Source: Fulvia fulva (taxonomy: Eukaryota; Ascomycota; Dothideomycetes; Mycosphaerellales; Mycosphaerellaceae). From it: a stretch of DNA of 64,000 nt. Positions within the stretch are counted from its first letter, which is position 1. Each line of letters starts with the position of its first letter. This document shows positions 1 to 9,494 of this stretch, one piece after another. The notes under the pieces are model-generated. The model saw only the letters and a list, made by a program, of their open reading frames with translations, was not told the origin of the DNA and made no database searches. The stretch is from assembly GCF_020509005.1 (NCBI RefSeq), contig NC_063015.1, positions 248,001-312,000 of the forward strand, read 5' to 3'. The translations under genes and the position numbers were made by a program.

Positions 1-1388
1 AACGGCGGGTACCCACCTACTATCCAGCTGTCGCGGTACACGACATCACAGCTGGGCAAGGCTGGTAATGCTTCACCGCCCGGCATCCTACGATCTGGCC
101 ACCTATTTCGGCCCTATGTGGCTTGGAGGCATCATCTGGACGAGCTCCAGATCCAGAAAGATGGAGTATTTTGGACTGCGGACAAGTCTTTGTTCACTGC
201 CGATGTAGTGGTACTGACTGGTCTGCGGTCTGTGATAATCTGCAGCTAGCGAGTATCAAGACAGCCGACGACAGTTGCCAGAGGTCCTACGTTGAAGTAC
301 GCCGCGATACACATTCATTGTCATGTGCAACATTGCTGCAGAACGACACTCCGATTTGATACCTGAGCTGGCATGAATTCCGAGAGGTGGTCCCAGGCAT
401 AAGCTATTCCTGGAATGGACGAATATCGAATCGCGAAAGCGGGATGCGCTGCGGTCAGAAATGACGGCAGCTGGCCGGAGGCTTCGCTGCAGAAATCCTG
501 ACATCTCCCAGTCGCAGGCACTATTGAGCGTGGTGTGAGTGAGCGGTAGCTTGACGGGCACGACCAAGCGAGAGGCTGCATGAACATGCATAATGCCAAG
601 ACGAGGAAACGGATCCTACTGGCACACTCCACACTCCTCTATTTGGTACCGTTGGCGCAAGCTCATGGAAGATGTTCGACAGTAGGTCAAAAGTACCAGA
701 GAACTGACGGGGCCGTCGAAAGCGGAGAATCCGCGATGTTGCTGAGGTCCCAGCCCGGTGCCTCAGGCTAGCCACAACCAGATTGTCGCATGCGCGAGTC
801 TGGTATCAAGCTGGATACATTCTTGTTGCACTGCATCCACGTCCTGCATCAGCCAGGACAGTACGTCCTCGATATCCGGCCGTCGGTGGGGAAAATTCAC
901 AAGCTTGGAAGACCGGTGTCCTGTGTAGGCATATGCAGCGCCGGTCCAGCGGGGTCGCAGTAGTAATGCCATCTGCCAGGGTAGAAGTTCCAGTGACGAG
1001 TCTCGTTTGCCTTCACCCACGCGCAACGTCCAAGTGTATCTGTGAATGCTGCGGATCCGGATGGTACATGTATGAATCATCCTCCAGTTGAGCTTTTGCC
1101 ATCAAGGTCGCCGGCGTACCACAAACAGGAGTCAGCTTGGCCTGGGCCTGGAGACTTGCATTTCGGGGCTGTATGGCATCGTGAGCCTACACAAGCAGAT
1201 GCGAGATGATCGAGAAGTGTTGTTGATGTTCGCGAGAAGACGTCGACCAAAGAACGCGCTTGCCATGTCATCCGGAATCAGCCGAGCATGCTCCGAGGGC
1301 AGGCTTGGCTCGGCAGGAGCTTCGTCAATGCATACAGCTCAACTGCAGACACCACCAGCAACACACCACCCCTTCACTCCGCTCCGCC
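1..1388. other. Intergenic stretch, no supported gene
   Basis: Only short overlapping ORFs on both strands with no recognisable protein family. Base composition resembles the flanking gene space, with none of the CpA depletion seen in the repeats. The last roughly 100 bases, rich in CCACCA and CACC, are presumably the promoter and 5' UTR of the COX4 gene that starts at 1389. Confidence 0.5.
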
Positions 1389-2181
1389 ATGTTCCTCCGC
1401 CGCGCCGCACCCGCGCTCACAAAGCGCGTTGTCTTCCAGCCTGCCATTCGACGATCCTTTGCAGTCTCCGCGCGGAAATGTACGACTGCAATGCCTCCCG
1501 AAAACCGCCGACGCAAAACATCGACGATACTAACAATGGGGCAGGGGAGACCAAGGCAAACCCAAAGATCGGCGAGCCAAGCTCTGAGTTGAAGCCGTTC
1601 GAAGGTGAGGGACGAGATGGGAGGAGCAAGATGAAGAGGAGTGCGGGCAGTGGCTGATACAGCGGACAAACAGACATCACAAGCGAGCGCGATCTTATGC
1701 CACAGGGTGGTAAGCCGGGTACCATTCCCACAGATCTCGAGCAGGCCACCGGTCTCGAGCGTCTCGAAATTCTCGGAAAGATGCAGGGTGTGGATGTCTT
1801 CGATATGCGCCCACTCGATGCTTCGCGCAAAGGTGTGCCAGAACACCACGAATCACCAGACACACAGGATACTAATGCCTACCTCTACAAGGCACGCTCG
1901 AAGACCCAATCATCGTCAAGTCCTTCGGCGACGAGCAGTACATCGGCTGCACCGGATATCCAGTAGACTCCCACGTCGTTATCTGGCTCACAACCTCCCG
2001 CGACCGACCCATCGAGCGCTGCCCAGAGTGCGGAAGCGTGTACAAGATGGAGTACGTTGGTCCACAAGATGATGGACACGGTCACCACGACGACCACGGA
2101 CACGCAGACACTGATGGATCGCACAACTTCGAGGGCGAGCCAAAGACGATGGCAGATTTCATCAAGCCCGAGTACAGATAG
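1389..2181 (+). CDS. COX4: Cytochrome c oxidase subunit 4 (Cox4 / mammalian COX5B family), mitochondrial
   Basis: Nuclear-encoded structural subunit of mitochondrial complex IV. I read four exons: 1389-1479, 1545-1604, 1674-1832 and 1892-2181, giving 199 residues in one frame. Introns have GT/AG ends, and the first and third have clear branch points (ATACTAACAATGG, GATACTAATGCC). The N-terminus (MFLRRAAPALTKRVVFQ) is a basic, Ser/Arg-rich mitochondrial presequence. The core contains LMPQGGKPGTIPTDLEQATG, a GLERLEILGKMQG stretch, DPIIVKSFGDEQY, and the zinc site of the family: a Cys in IGCTGYP, then His seven residues on, then CPECG. The C-terminus has a His/Asp-rich insert followed by a typical KPEYR ending. 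Length is normal for fungi. Splice sites are inferred from consensus and family alignment from memory; gene identity is very secure. Confidence 0.95.
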
Positions 2182-3789
2182 ATGCAGCTGAGGAGACCGG
2201 AGTGCGCAGCATATGAGGTTTGCCGCGCAAACGAGCAGCTTTGTACAGTATCAGATAGCTGCGACTGTATTCGAGAGGATCAAATGAACAGCCGTCATGG
2301 CACGGTCACGTGATGCAGCACAAAATGATGCAGCACAAAGTCGTTGGCTACACTCCGCTGTCCAGAGACGAAGATCAAAATTCGCAACCCCCCAAAACAG
2401 CAAGCATTACCGCTGACGACTCCACGCCATCGTACGGGGTCACTGACCACAATATCAGAGACGTCCACACGCGAGCGAGCGCGTCGATCCTATCGCGTCT
2501 CCGAGGTCCCTCAACATCTCCAACGCCTGCCGCAGTACCACGTCTTCAACTGTATACTTGAACGGCGGTCTACGACAAACGCCCATTGGCGATCTTGCAG
2601 TGAGGATGAGGATAGGGCACTGCACGATGCTCACTCTCCGTCGGTTCAGCTGAAGTCAACCTCCTTCTCCCGACTTCCCGGGTTCCTAGTCGATGTCTCC
2701 TGCAACACAAGCCCGCTTTTGCAGAGTGCAGCATCGATGCATCGACACAGACTGACGTTCAGGAGGAGCATGCACCCACCACGTAAGCTTGGCAGCAGAT
2801 CGACAAAACTCGGGCGATCCGTTTGTCCTAGTCTTGAGCACCCTTGTCGAAGATGGCCATCAATATCACTATATCTCAACCTTTGAGTTCAAAGCAGCAA
2901 TGCATCAAGCTTTCGGTATAAAGGAGATCACCTGGCCTACCGAACGAGGGTGCGATCAAAGCCACGAGCTCGATGTAGCGCATGAAGTACAAACGAGAAC
3001 CCCATTGCAGCTCGCGGAGCTGGCCGCAGAGTCGATCTTCAGGATCAAGAGCATGCGAAGTAGAAGGGGTCCAGTATCTATGACCTCTTCAATCTGTCAT
3101 TGAAGGCCGTCAGAGCATCACGGGGGTCTCCTCTGGAGGCGGCACTGTCGGGAAGAGATGTGTACCTTCTTCTGCTTCGATGCGGTTTTTGTGCATGTGC
3201 ATCGAAGACAATCAGGCTATGGTGCACGCTCAATGAAGGGAGAGGGCTCGGATCTCGTTCAGAGCCGCAGAACTGGAGCTAAGATGCTCCGAGTTTGAAG
3301 TGTAGGTCAGATTGCTGGAAATGCGTCGCACGTAGTGGAAGAAAGGTAAGTGCAGAATGTGAACAGAGTACTGACACCTTGAAACGTCGTGTATGTCGCG
3401 CGAGGTGATATCAACATCCACTTTCACGCTCCATGTCATGGTCTGGGAATCATTACAGCTCACACGGTGGGGAGATGGGACTTTACGACGCCCTCGATGC
3501 CTCTGAGTACGAAAGGTGAATGGCATTGATCAGCGGGCTTTTCTTTGTGGGATCCGAATTGTGAACGTCGTTAGCAACACACGACGCACCATGGCATTCA
3601 CAATGCCGCGAAGGAAATAATACATCAGCTTGACATATCCCGCCCTTGACCTGATACTCTATCACTCACCATAGCACACTTTGAAGGGGAATTAGCCAGG
3701 CGCGGACCCAAACTTGCACTCAACTCTTACAATCTCGCAGTTCCTTGAAGATTCGTTCACACACCGCGACCAGATCGAAGTCGATCGCC
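2182..3789. other. Intergenic stretch, no supported gene
   Basis: Holds the COX4 3' flank and the promoter of the gene at 3790. Six-frame reading gives only short ORFs with no recognisable motif. One ORF of 104 residues on the plus strand (2789-3103) is hydrophilic and might be a remnant, but nothing supports a call. Confidence 0.4.
2311..2339. repeat. Two-unit tandem repeat, 15 bp period
   Basis: TGATGCAGCACAAA occurs at 2311-2324 and again at 2326-2339, separated by one A. It lies about 130 bp downstream of the COX4 stop. No function is suggested. Confidence 0.6.
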
Positions 3790-5064
3790 ATGGCGAAGTC
3801 ACGCGGCTACCTCAGACATCACCGCAAGCTCAGAGAGGCGAATCGCGCCAACAGGAAGAAGCTGAGCCTCGCGCACGTTGCTATAGTGGTGAAAGATCAT
3901 GGCGGCGCACCTCGGGGTTCTGTCCAAGCGGTGGTGTTGCACAGACACGCATCGGAGCCGAAACGGAAGAATAAGGAACGCCACCACAAGCAACGCAACG
4001 GCGCTTCGCATCAAGCTCCAGGCTCATACTCTGCCGGCGAGACTCATGTCGGAGTGGACGGTATTCAGATGGATCCTGGAGACAACGTCAACCTCGATTC
4101 TGAGGAGGGCTCAAGTATGTCGGACGACCTGCACCAGAGCTCAGCCAACGTCTCGAAGGACGAGACGATGGTGCCGCAAGAAGGAGCAACCCAAACGGTT
4201 GTGCACAAGACTGCCGATGACGAAGGAACTCCTGCTGAGAAGGTGCTTGGTATCTATGAGTTTTGCGAGAACATCATGCGTAACCCATCGGCTGAGGATA
4301 TGTCCAACATACGTGGGCTGAACAGAGACGTGTATGCAACGATTCTCGATTCCAAGACACTTCGTACGACCTCATTTCTGGAGCCAATGCCCAAGAATCA
4401 GCAGGAGTTCTGGCTCCACTGCGACAAGTCCATCTATCCAATCGAAGCAGAACGGATCCCCGACCACGCTACCCTCTACCACGATAACGATGAACAGCTC
4501 CTCTTACCAAGACAGCTGCACCCTCACGTCGCTGGAGATCACCGCCATGCCTGCGATAGCGGACACCTCAAGTGTCAATTCGGATCCCTCCTCAAAAGCT
4601 GCCCGCAAGCCAACGGGAATCTATCACTCTGTCTACAGGTATTGTCCATGCAGTCCCCTGCGGCTCTGCCACAGCTATCAGAAGAAGGAGACAGAATTGG
4701 GTTCGTCAGCGTAGCCTTCCCCCGATTTGTTGCTGGCGAGTCAAGCTTCTTGGACGATAGCTTACTTACCCAGCCGCCTTCCATCTCGGTCGTCATAGCT
4801 TATAGCGTCACCAGTGATAGCGGATCTATCGTGCACCGAGAGTTCATGGTAGCCAATTTCGACGGCGTGACAATTGGGAATGTGAGGCGGGCAGCTGGGC
4901 AGTGCGAGCATGGAGAGGCGGCACTTCGTGGCGATAAGGCTGGCTTGATGGTGTTGGATGAGGAGGGACGTGTAGTGCTGCCGACGTGGGACCAGACGAG
5001 CGCGATGAAGCGGTATGGTTCGCTTTATTGCATGGAGAGAGTCCATCAGTGGAATTTTACATAG
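3790..5064 (+). CDS. Divergent F-box-like uncharacterised protein
   Basis: Single-exon ORF of 424 residues. I chose the ATG at 3790 because its context (CGCCATGG) is much better than the in-frame ATG 45 bases upstream. The first 50 residues are strongly basic (MAKSRGYLRHHRKLREANRA), then comes a low-complexity acidic and Gln/Ser-rich linker. Around residues 155-200 a stretch of the type VLGIYEFCENIMRNPSAEDM, then RGLNRDVYATILDSKTLRTT and SFLEPMP, resembles a degenerate F-box followed by the 'LR-TSFL-P' continuation common in Mycosphaerellaceae F-box-like families. If that is right it would be a substrate adaptor for SCF ubiquitin ligases. The C-terminal 200 residues have no recognised domain. 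No frameshifts are seen. The F-box assignment is an inference from pattern only. Confidence 0.6.
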   Translation: MAKSRGYLRHHRKLREANRANRKKLSLAHVAIVVKDHGGAPRGSVQAVVLHRHASEPKRKNKERHHKQRNGASHQAPGSYSAGETHVGVDGIQMDPGDNVNLDSEEGSSMSDDLHQSSANVSKDETMVPQEGATQTVVHKTADDEGTPAEKVLGIYEFCENIMRNPSAEDMSNIRGLNRDVYATILDSKTLRTTSFLEPMPKNQQEFWLHCDKSIYPIEAERIPDHATLYHDNDEQLLLPRQLHPHVAGDHRHACDSGHLKCQFGSLLKSCPQANGNLSLCLQVLSMQSPAALPQLSEEGDRIGFVSVAFPRFVAGESSFLDDSLLTQPPSISVVIAYSVTSDSGSIVHREFMVANFDGVTIGNVRRAAGQCEHGEAALRGDKAGLMVLDEEGRVVLPTWDQTSAMKRYGSLYCMERVHQWNFT

Positions 5065-6033
5065 ATGAGAGCTGCTGTGACTGAGCCTATGGGAGACTGG
5101 ATTGAGTCTGAGCGTGATGAGGACGGGTTGGAGGTGGAGGGGCAGCTTGTTCTTGCCAGGTGAGTGCATTGCGTGCTGTCAATGTTCCTAGGGGAACGGA
5201 GACCTTCAAACAGAGCCTATGCTTGGCACTCGCTAGGATTTAGTAAGCCATCTTCTCTGCCGATGACCCCTCACCGATCTGACCGGCTCAAAGCTCCGAT
5301 GTCACCTCACCTCACCTAAGAGCTGTCGAAGAACAACATCGACAGCATGTCACACCCTGTGTATGTTGATGGTCTACGACATTGCGGAGAGTGTAAGAGT
5401 GGTAGGTACCTTCATTGTAGGGCGTGGCTCGCGGTGCTTCTCGTTCATACGTTGAATTTAAAATGTGTTGCGAGGCGGCAGAGCCAGTCCTCGTAAAGCG
5501 CCGAAGCTCTTTTCTACTGCTAGAGGTTGTGCTCGTCTATCCGGCTCGGGCGCAATCTGTTTCCTGTTACTAGCACTAGCATCGCTATTGCTTGGGGTTA
5601 TTATCGCTGTGGTTTAGATCCAACATCGCTGCAGTTAAGATCCGTCCCCTTGTTTCCGGGGGAGACCCCCTAGGGCCCCCTGCCTGCGGCGCTGGCTTGT
5701 GGTGAACGTCGCTCCGCTAGGCTCAATGACCTCCGCTCGAGTGTTCGCAGGCTCACACGTCGCTATGGTATTGCGCGGTAGATGTCTGAATCCGTGTTGT
5801 AGTGGTGACTGCGCACGGCCTCGCAAGCTCGGCGCATGCCGCAGTCTCCACCTACTCGGATTCAGCCAATCGCTCGCTGCACCGACAAGCTAGCGTTGAT
5901 TGAGACTCGCTTACGCTCGTCTAATCAACGCTTCGCTTGGTCGGTGCAGCTTCGCCCTTCTGTAACGCGCCTTCGGCGCTAATGATCTCGTACCTCACTC
6001 ACCAACATCACTCAAAGATCACTTTTTAAGCAC
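5065..6033. other. Intergenic stretch containing a fold-back element
   Basis: No coding gene recognised. The 5630-5990 part has a different texture from the flanks, with G/C-rich runs (GGGGGAGACCCCC) and CGCT/GCG words, and contains the long hairpin listed separately. The final 50 bases (ACTCACCAACATCACTC) look like the leader of the gene starting at 6034. Confidence 0.45.
5876..5950. repeat. Long imperfect inverted repeat (hairpin), arms about 30 bp
   Basis: GCTGCACCGACAAGCTAGCG on the left and the matching CGCTTCGCTTGGTCGGTGCAGC on the right (abridged: GGTCGGTGCAGC at its end) are near-perfect reverse complements with small indels. The pairing continues through TTGATTGAG/CTAATCAACG, leaving a loop of about 16 bases (ACTCGCTTACGCTCG). 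This could be a fold-back MITE-like element or a structured untranslated region. No target-site duplication was identified. Confidence 0.7.
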
Positions 6034-6733
6034 ATGATAATGATAGTCGTCCCAGGTCACGACGGCTCGCCAGATGGCGTCGAGCTCGAAACACATCCCA
6101 CAGCTCAGAAACTGGCTGCACGATCACTGGAGTTCTTGAAGGAGATAAAGACTTGTAAGCTGGATCAACTACACATGATTTCTCACAATGACTCACGATC
6201 TGTTAGCACACCCGGCCAAGCCCTCGAGAAACGGCTCAACACCGACTACGGCCCCGGCAACGAGTACTACGAAGACTTCTGCACTCTCATCAAAGAAGGT
6301 CTGGAAGAAGGATGGGTAGCAACACACGAGATCGATGGGCCTAAGTATCGTCGTGGGAGGGTGAGCTCTCCGCCCGCATCATCCATTGCTGGCTTCCATA
6401 TCTCACCATTCACAGATCATGCTCCCTTGCCCCGAAAATCTCTACATGTCCCTCACAGCCGTCTACTTCGACTCGCAAGAAGAATTCTCAGGTCAATACC
6501 ACAAACATCCCTACGGCGAGATCAACTGCGTGGTCCCAATTGACGAGACATTTGAGCTGGAGGGTTTGCCGGTGGGGGAGAATTGGAGGGGCAGGGGATG
6601 GACTAGTCCTGGGCCGGGCACGCATCATTATCCACGCAGTCGCGGTGGAAGGGTTGTGGCGTTCTTCTTCTTGGCGAGCGGGAGGATCGCGTATGATGCG
6701 AAGCCGGAGGAACCGCAGCCGGTTGCGTACTAA
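6034..6733 (+). CDS. DUF4863 / 4-hydroxylaminobenzoate lyase-like protein
   Basis: Member of the cupin-like DUF4863 family, whose characterised bacterial members (PnbB) convert 4-hydroxylaminobenzoate to protocatechuate in nitroaromatic breakdown. Two exons, 6034-6360 and 6416-6733, join in phase across a GTGAGC...CACAG intron and give about 214 residues. Diagnostic parts are LIKEGLEEGWVATHEIDGPK with YRRGR just before the intron, then YHKHPYGEINCVVP and PGTHHYPRSRGG, the His/Glu positions expected in the family fold, then FFFLASGRIAYD. A second possible intron (donor GTAAGC at 6155, acceptor near 6206) would shift the frame by one, so I left that stretch unspliced; the N-terminal 60 residues are therefore uncertain. 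Substrate in this fungus is unknown. It may belong with the aromatic oxidases downstream. Confidence 0.78.
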
Positions 6734-7051
6734 GGATAGGTGGGAGGAGTGGATCAAGTACTGTGGTATTGCTGTAATCGTCAATGGATATTTAGCTGTG
6801 GGGTCCATCAAACTTTAGTGTCGGCTTTCGGCCCGATCACTCCCGATGTCGTGCCTGCTCCTCGCGTCTTTGCCTGCTCCTTGGATCATCAACTCTCCTC
6901 TCTTTCATTCATCTCGACTTCTTCTTTCCTGCGCGTGCTTGCTACATTCCCATCTCGCCCATTCCATTCGCCATCCAACGCCCTCAGCGGCATCGAAAGA
7001 CGAGGCTGGCATCTCAGCAAGTCAGCTACGCTTGAGTGGAAAACATCAACG

Positions 7052-8290
7052 ATGTTTCTTATGCGAGCACAGCGGGCTGTCGCAGCACGTCGGGCCTGGC
7101 TAAGCGGTGTTTGCTGGAGCAGGCAGGCTCAAGCTTGCCTCGCGACACTCCAAGCAGATCAGAAGTCTGACCGAAAGCTGAAGAGTGTGTCCTTTTTCGC
7201 CCCAGGTGAGAGCGGTGCCGCTGGCAGAGCGCGAGAACAACTGAGATTGGAAGTCTTCGGCCAGCGTTCAAATCGCTCTATGCGGCTCGAAGAAGACATC
7301 GTCGCGGGTAAAGTCAGCGCAGTGCAATTGCTGGACTCAGCGACGGCAAAAAATACCATGGACTATGAGACACTGCGTGCCTGCCTGAGAGGCCAATGGC
7401 GCCGCGTGGCCGAGATCCCTCGTGCAAAACGATCGCAGACGCCCAAGACTGACTCTATCGGGCTGGGAAGAGCAGCATTTACCTGGGTCTGGCAAGATGA
7501 GAAGCTGTGGGTTCCGATTCTCTGCAAGGACGAGTACCTTGCTCAGTGTCTTTGCTACTTCGGGGTACTAGACGGGATCCAACATCTTCTAGTCGACTGG
7601 CTGGTCGTACACGCAGAATCGGCAGACTCGGAATGCATGAAGTTGACCTCTCGACCACACGCATGGCGTGGCTTTCTGCTACGTGCCATCATTTCGGCAC
7701 TTTTCTCGCACGACTCAGCGAACAGCGCAGACGCTGCACTGCGATGCTTCTTCACCATTGAAGAACAACGAAAGGCATCTCTTAGCTCTGCTGGTAAACA
7801 TGAAATACCCCCAGTGACATTCAGGCTCACGGCGGCCACAGTCAAGATTATATGCGAGCTCGTCAGGGGGCACTGTCCGAACACGGATCCAGCTCTGTAC
7901 GATAGATTTGCTACCTTCTACCAAGACTACAATGGGGATCGTGCCGAAGTCCGACCTCTGCGACTAGCCGCATTATCTCTATATCATCCCACGAGACCCA
8001 GCGCCACTGCGACCGTGGATTTCATGCGGAGTCAGCTCTCACATGCCGATGACGCTGGACTGCTACACTTCAGACAACACCATCTTTCTGTATTAGCCGA
8101 CAGGGAGCTTCCACGATTCTTTACTCGTTTGAAGAATCTGAGTGACGAGGGAGACTCCAAATGGGTATGGGAGCAATATCAAAGACTCTGGTCCCTAAAG
8201 CAGTCGTCATTAAAGGATGAAAGCACTCCACAGTTCGCCAATGCGGCTATATCCTTCAAACCTCTAAGTATAAGGAAAATCCGGTGTTGA
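7052..8290 (+). CDS. Uncharacterised protein, probably mitochondrial
   Basis: ORF of 412 residues from the ATG at 7052. The frame is open further upstream, but that part is Ser/Phe-rich and reads like leader. The N-terminus MFLMRAQRAVAARRAWLSG is a typical arginine-rich amphipathic mitochondrial presequence. The body is helical, with many Leu/Ala/Arg heptad-like stretches (CFFTIEEQRK, LYDRFATFYQDYNG, LLHFRQHHLSVLADRELPRF) reminiscent of helical-repeat proteins, but I do not recognise a family. The last dozen residues (SFKPLSIRKIRC) look abnormal: reading +2 from about 8268 gives a further 43 codons (YKENPVLNYCHRIGQ...) and then a stop. An unrecognised terminal intron or a frameshift is therefore possible. 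Confidence 0.6.
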   Translation: MFLMRAQRAVAARRAWLSGVCWSRQAQACLATLQADQKSDRKLKSVSFFAPGESGAAGRAREQLRLEVFGQRSNRSMRLEEDIVAGKVSAVQLLDSATAKNTMDYETLRACLRGQWRRVAEIPRAKRSQTPKTDSIGLGRAAFTWVWQDEKLWVPILCKDEYLAQCLCYFGVLDGIQHLLVDWLVVHAESADSECMKLTSRPHAWRGFLLRAIISALFSHDSANSADAALRCFFTIEEQRKASLSSAGKHEIPPVTFRLTAATVKIICELVRGHCPNTDPALYDRFATFYQDYNGDRAEVRPLRLAALSLYHPTRPSATATVDFMRSQLSHADDAGLLHFRQHHLSVLADRELPRFFTRLKNLSDEGDSKWVWEQYQRLWSLKQSSLKDESTPQFANAAISFKPLSIRKIRC

Positions 8291-8679
8291 ACTACTGTCA
8301 TCGCATTGGACAGGTGGTTAGGTGTCGACTCGTACAGAATATGGAGCAAAGCAGACCGGGCAATGATCGGCCGTCCGCGTTGGATCCACACTACACATGA
8401 AGGCTCTGGAAACGGCGCCAGAGCATGCCAATGCCCACGTAGCACGAATGTACTATGTGCTGGACCTTCCGCAGTGGTCCAGATTGGGGTGCATATTTCG
8501 ACAAATGCGTTGCGCGACGCACTCTATACTAGTCTGTACGCTGAGCTACGATCGTTACTGTGTGGATCTGGAGTACAACTGGCGAAGCCATTTGTCTGTA
8601 AAGCCATCAGCCTGCCAGCTTAAATTGCCAGCAGTTCTCAAGGTCCTGGGCGGTTTCCTTCTCTCGTGCAGCTTACCCT
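8291..8679. other. Downstream stretch with coding-like fragments
   Basis: Between the putative mitochondrial gene and the 3' end of the split oxidase. A plus-strand frame from 8397 begins MKALETAPEHANAHVARMYY and looks protein-like, but stops at 8319 and about 8364 separate it from the upstream ORF. It may be a decayed or mis-spliced 3' portion of that gene. Nothing else is recognisable. Confidence 0.35.
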
Positions 8680-9481
8680 TCACAGCACGCTTCTCGTCGT
8701 CTTGGAGGGACCAGAATGCTCCATGTTGGATCCAGTACCGGTCTTGGGATCCTCTGGCGATCGTCGCAGATGGCGATATTTCTTTGGCCATATGCCCTGT
8801 TTACCAGGCGATAAGATGCCTGTGGGCTCGACCGTATCCTGAACATCATCAGCTGCTGGGTTGGGGGTGGATACGAAGTACACTACCTTCAAACTCTCGA
8901 TGAAGTGCCGATACGCGTGCCCATTGAAATCATTCTGCTCAGCGACCATGTCTGGCCCGATCATGTTAGCGGTCGTTCTACCTTGTCAACATTTTCTGGC
9001 TCGCCCATGTGGCTCACATGAGCGCGGTATATTGAGAATCCTCGTTCTTTGCCGGCACAGAATAGTTTGTCAAATATACGATCCACAGCGGCACAGTGCT
9101 GCTGGTCCATCTTGTCAAAGACCAGCATGCATATCAACTTGGCAATCTTGTCGTGTACGAAGACCTGGCGCATGCCATCGAAACCCTCTGCTTCACATAT
9201 GGCCTTGGACGTCACGCTCCATTCTTCGATCACCTTGCCATCCAAGGGCGCGGTTGCAGTACATGCTCCATGCGCACCAGCAGCGCTGTTATTAGGGGAG
9301 TTATAGCCCATAGCAGACATGCCCATCAGAGTCGGAACGCCTGCGAACATGGCACCATAGGGTGGAAGAATGTCCGCCGCGTTCAATGATTCCCCATCCT
9401 TATCCACGAAGGACTTGCTCCGGAATCTGCGTTTAGCAGAGGGGATGCGCTGAGAGACATTCCCTACAATCTCATCGTAGT

Positions 9482-9494
9482 ACGCTTGATTAAT
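9482..9494. repeat. Target-site duplication of LINE-A copy 1, left copy
   Basis: ACGCTTGATTAAT, identical to 14900-14912. Outside it the oxidase reading frame resumes on both sides, so it is a genuine target duplication and not chance similarity. Confidence 0.93.

Noticed and set aside
256..1271. Overlapping ORFs of 64-111 residues on both strands at the left edge
   Set aside because: No motif, no splice structure, mutually exclusive frames.
1325..1863. Minus-strand ORFs of 174 and 148 residues over COX4
   Set aside because: Shadows of the clearly identified COX4 exons on the plus strand.
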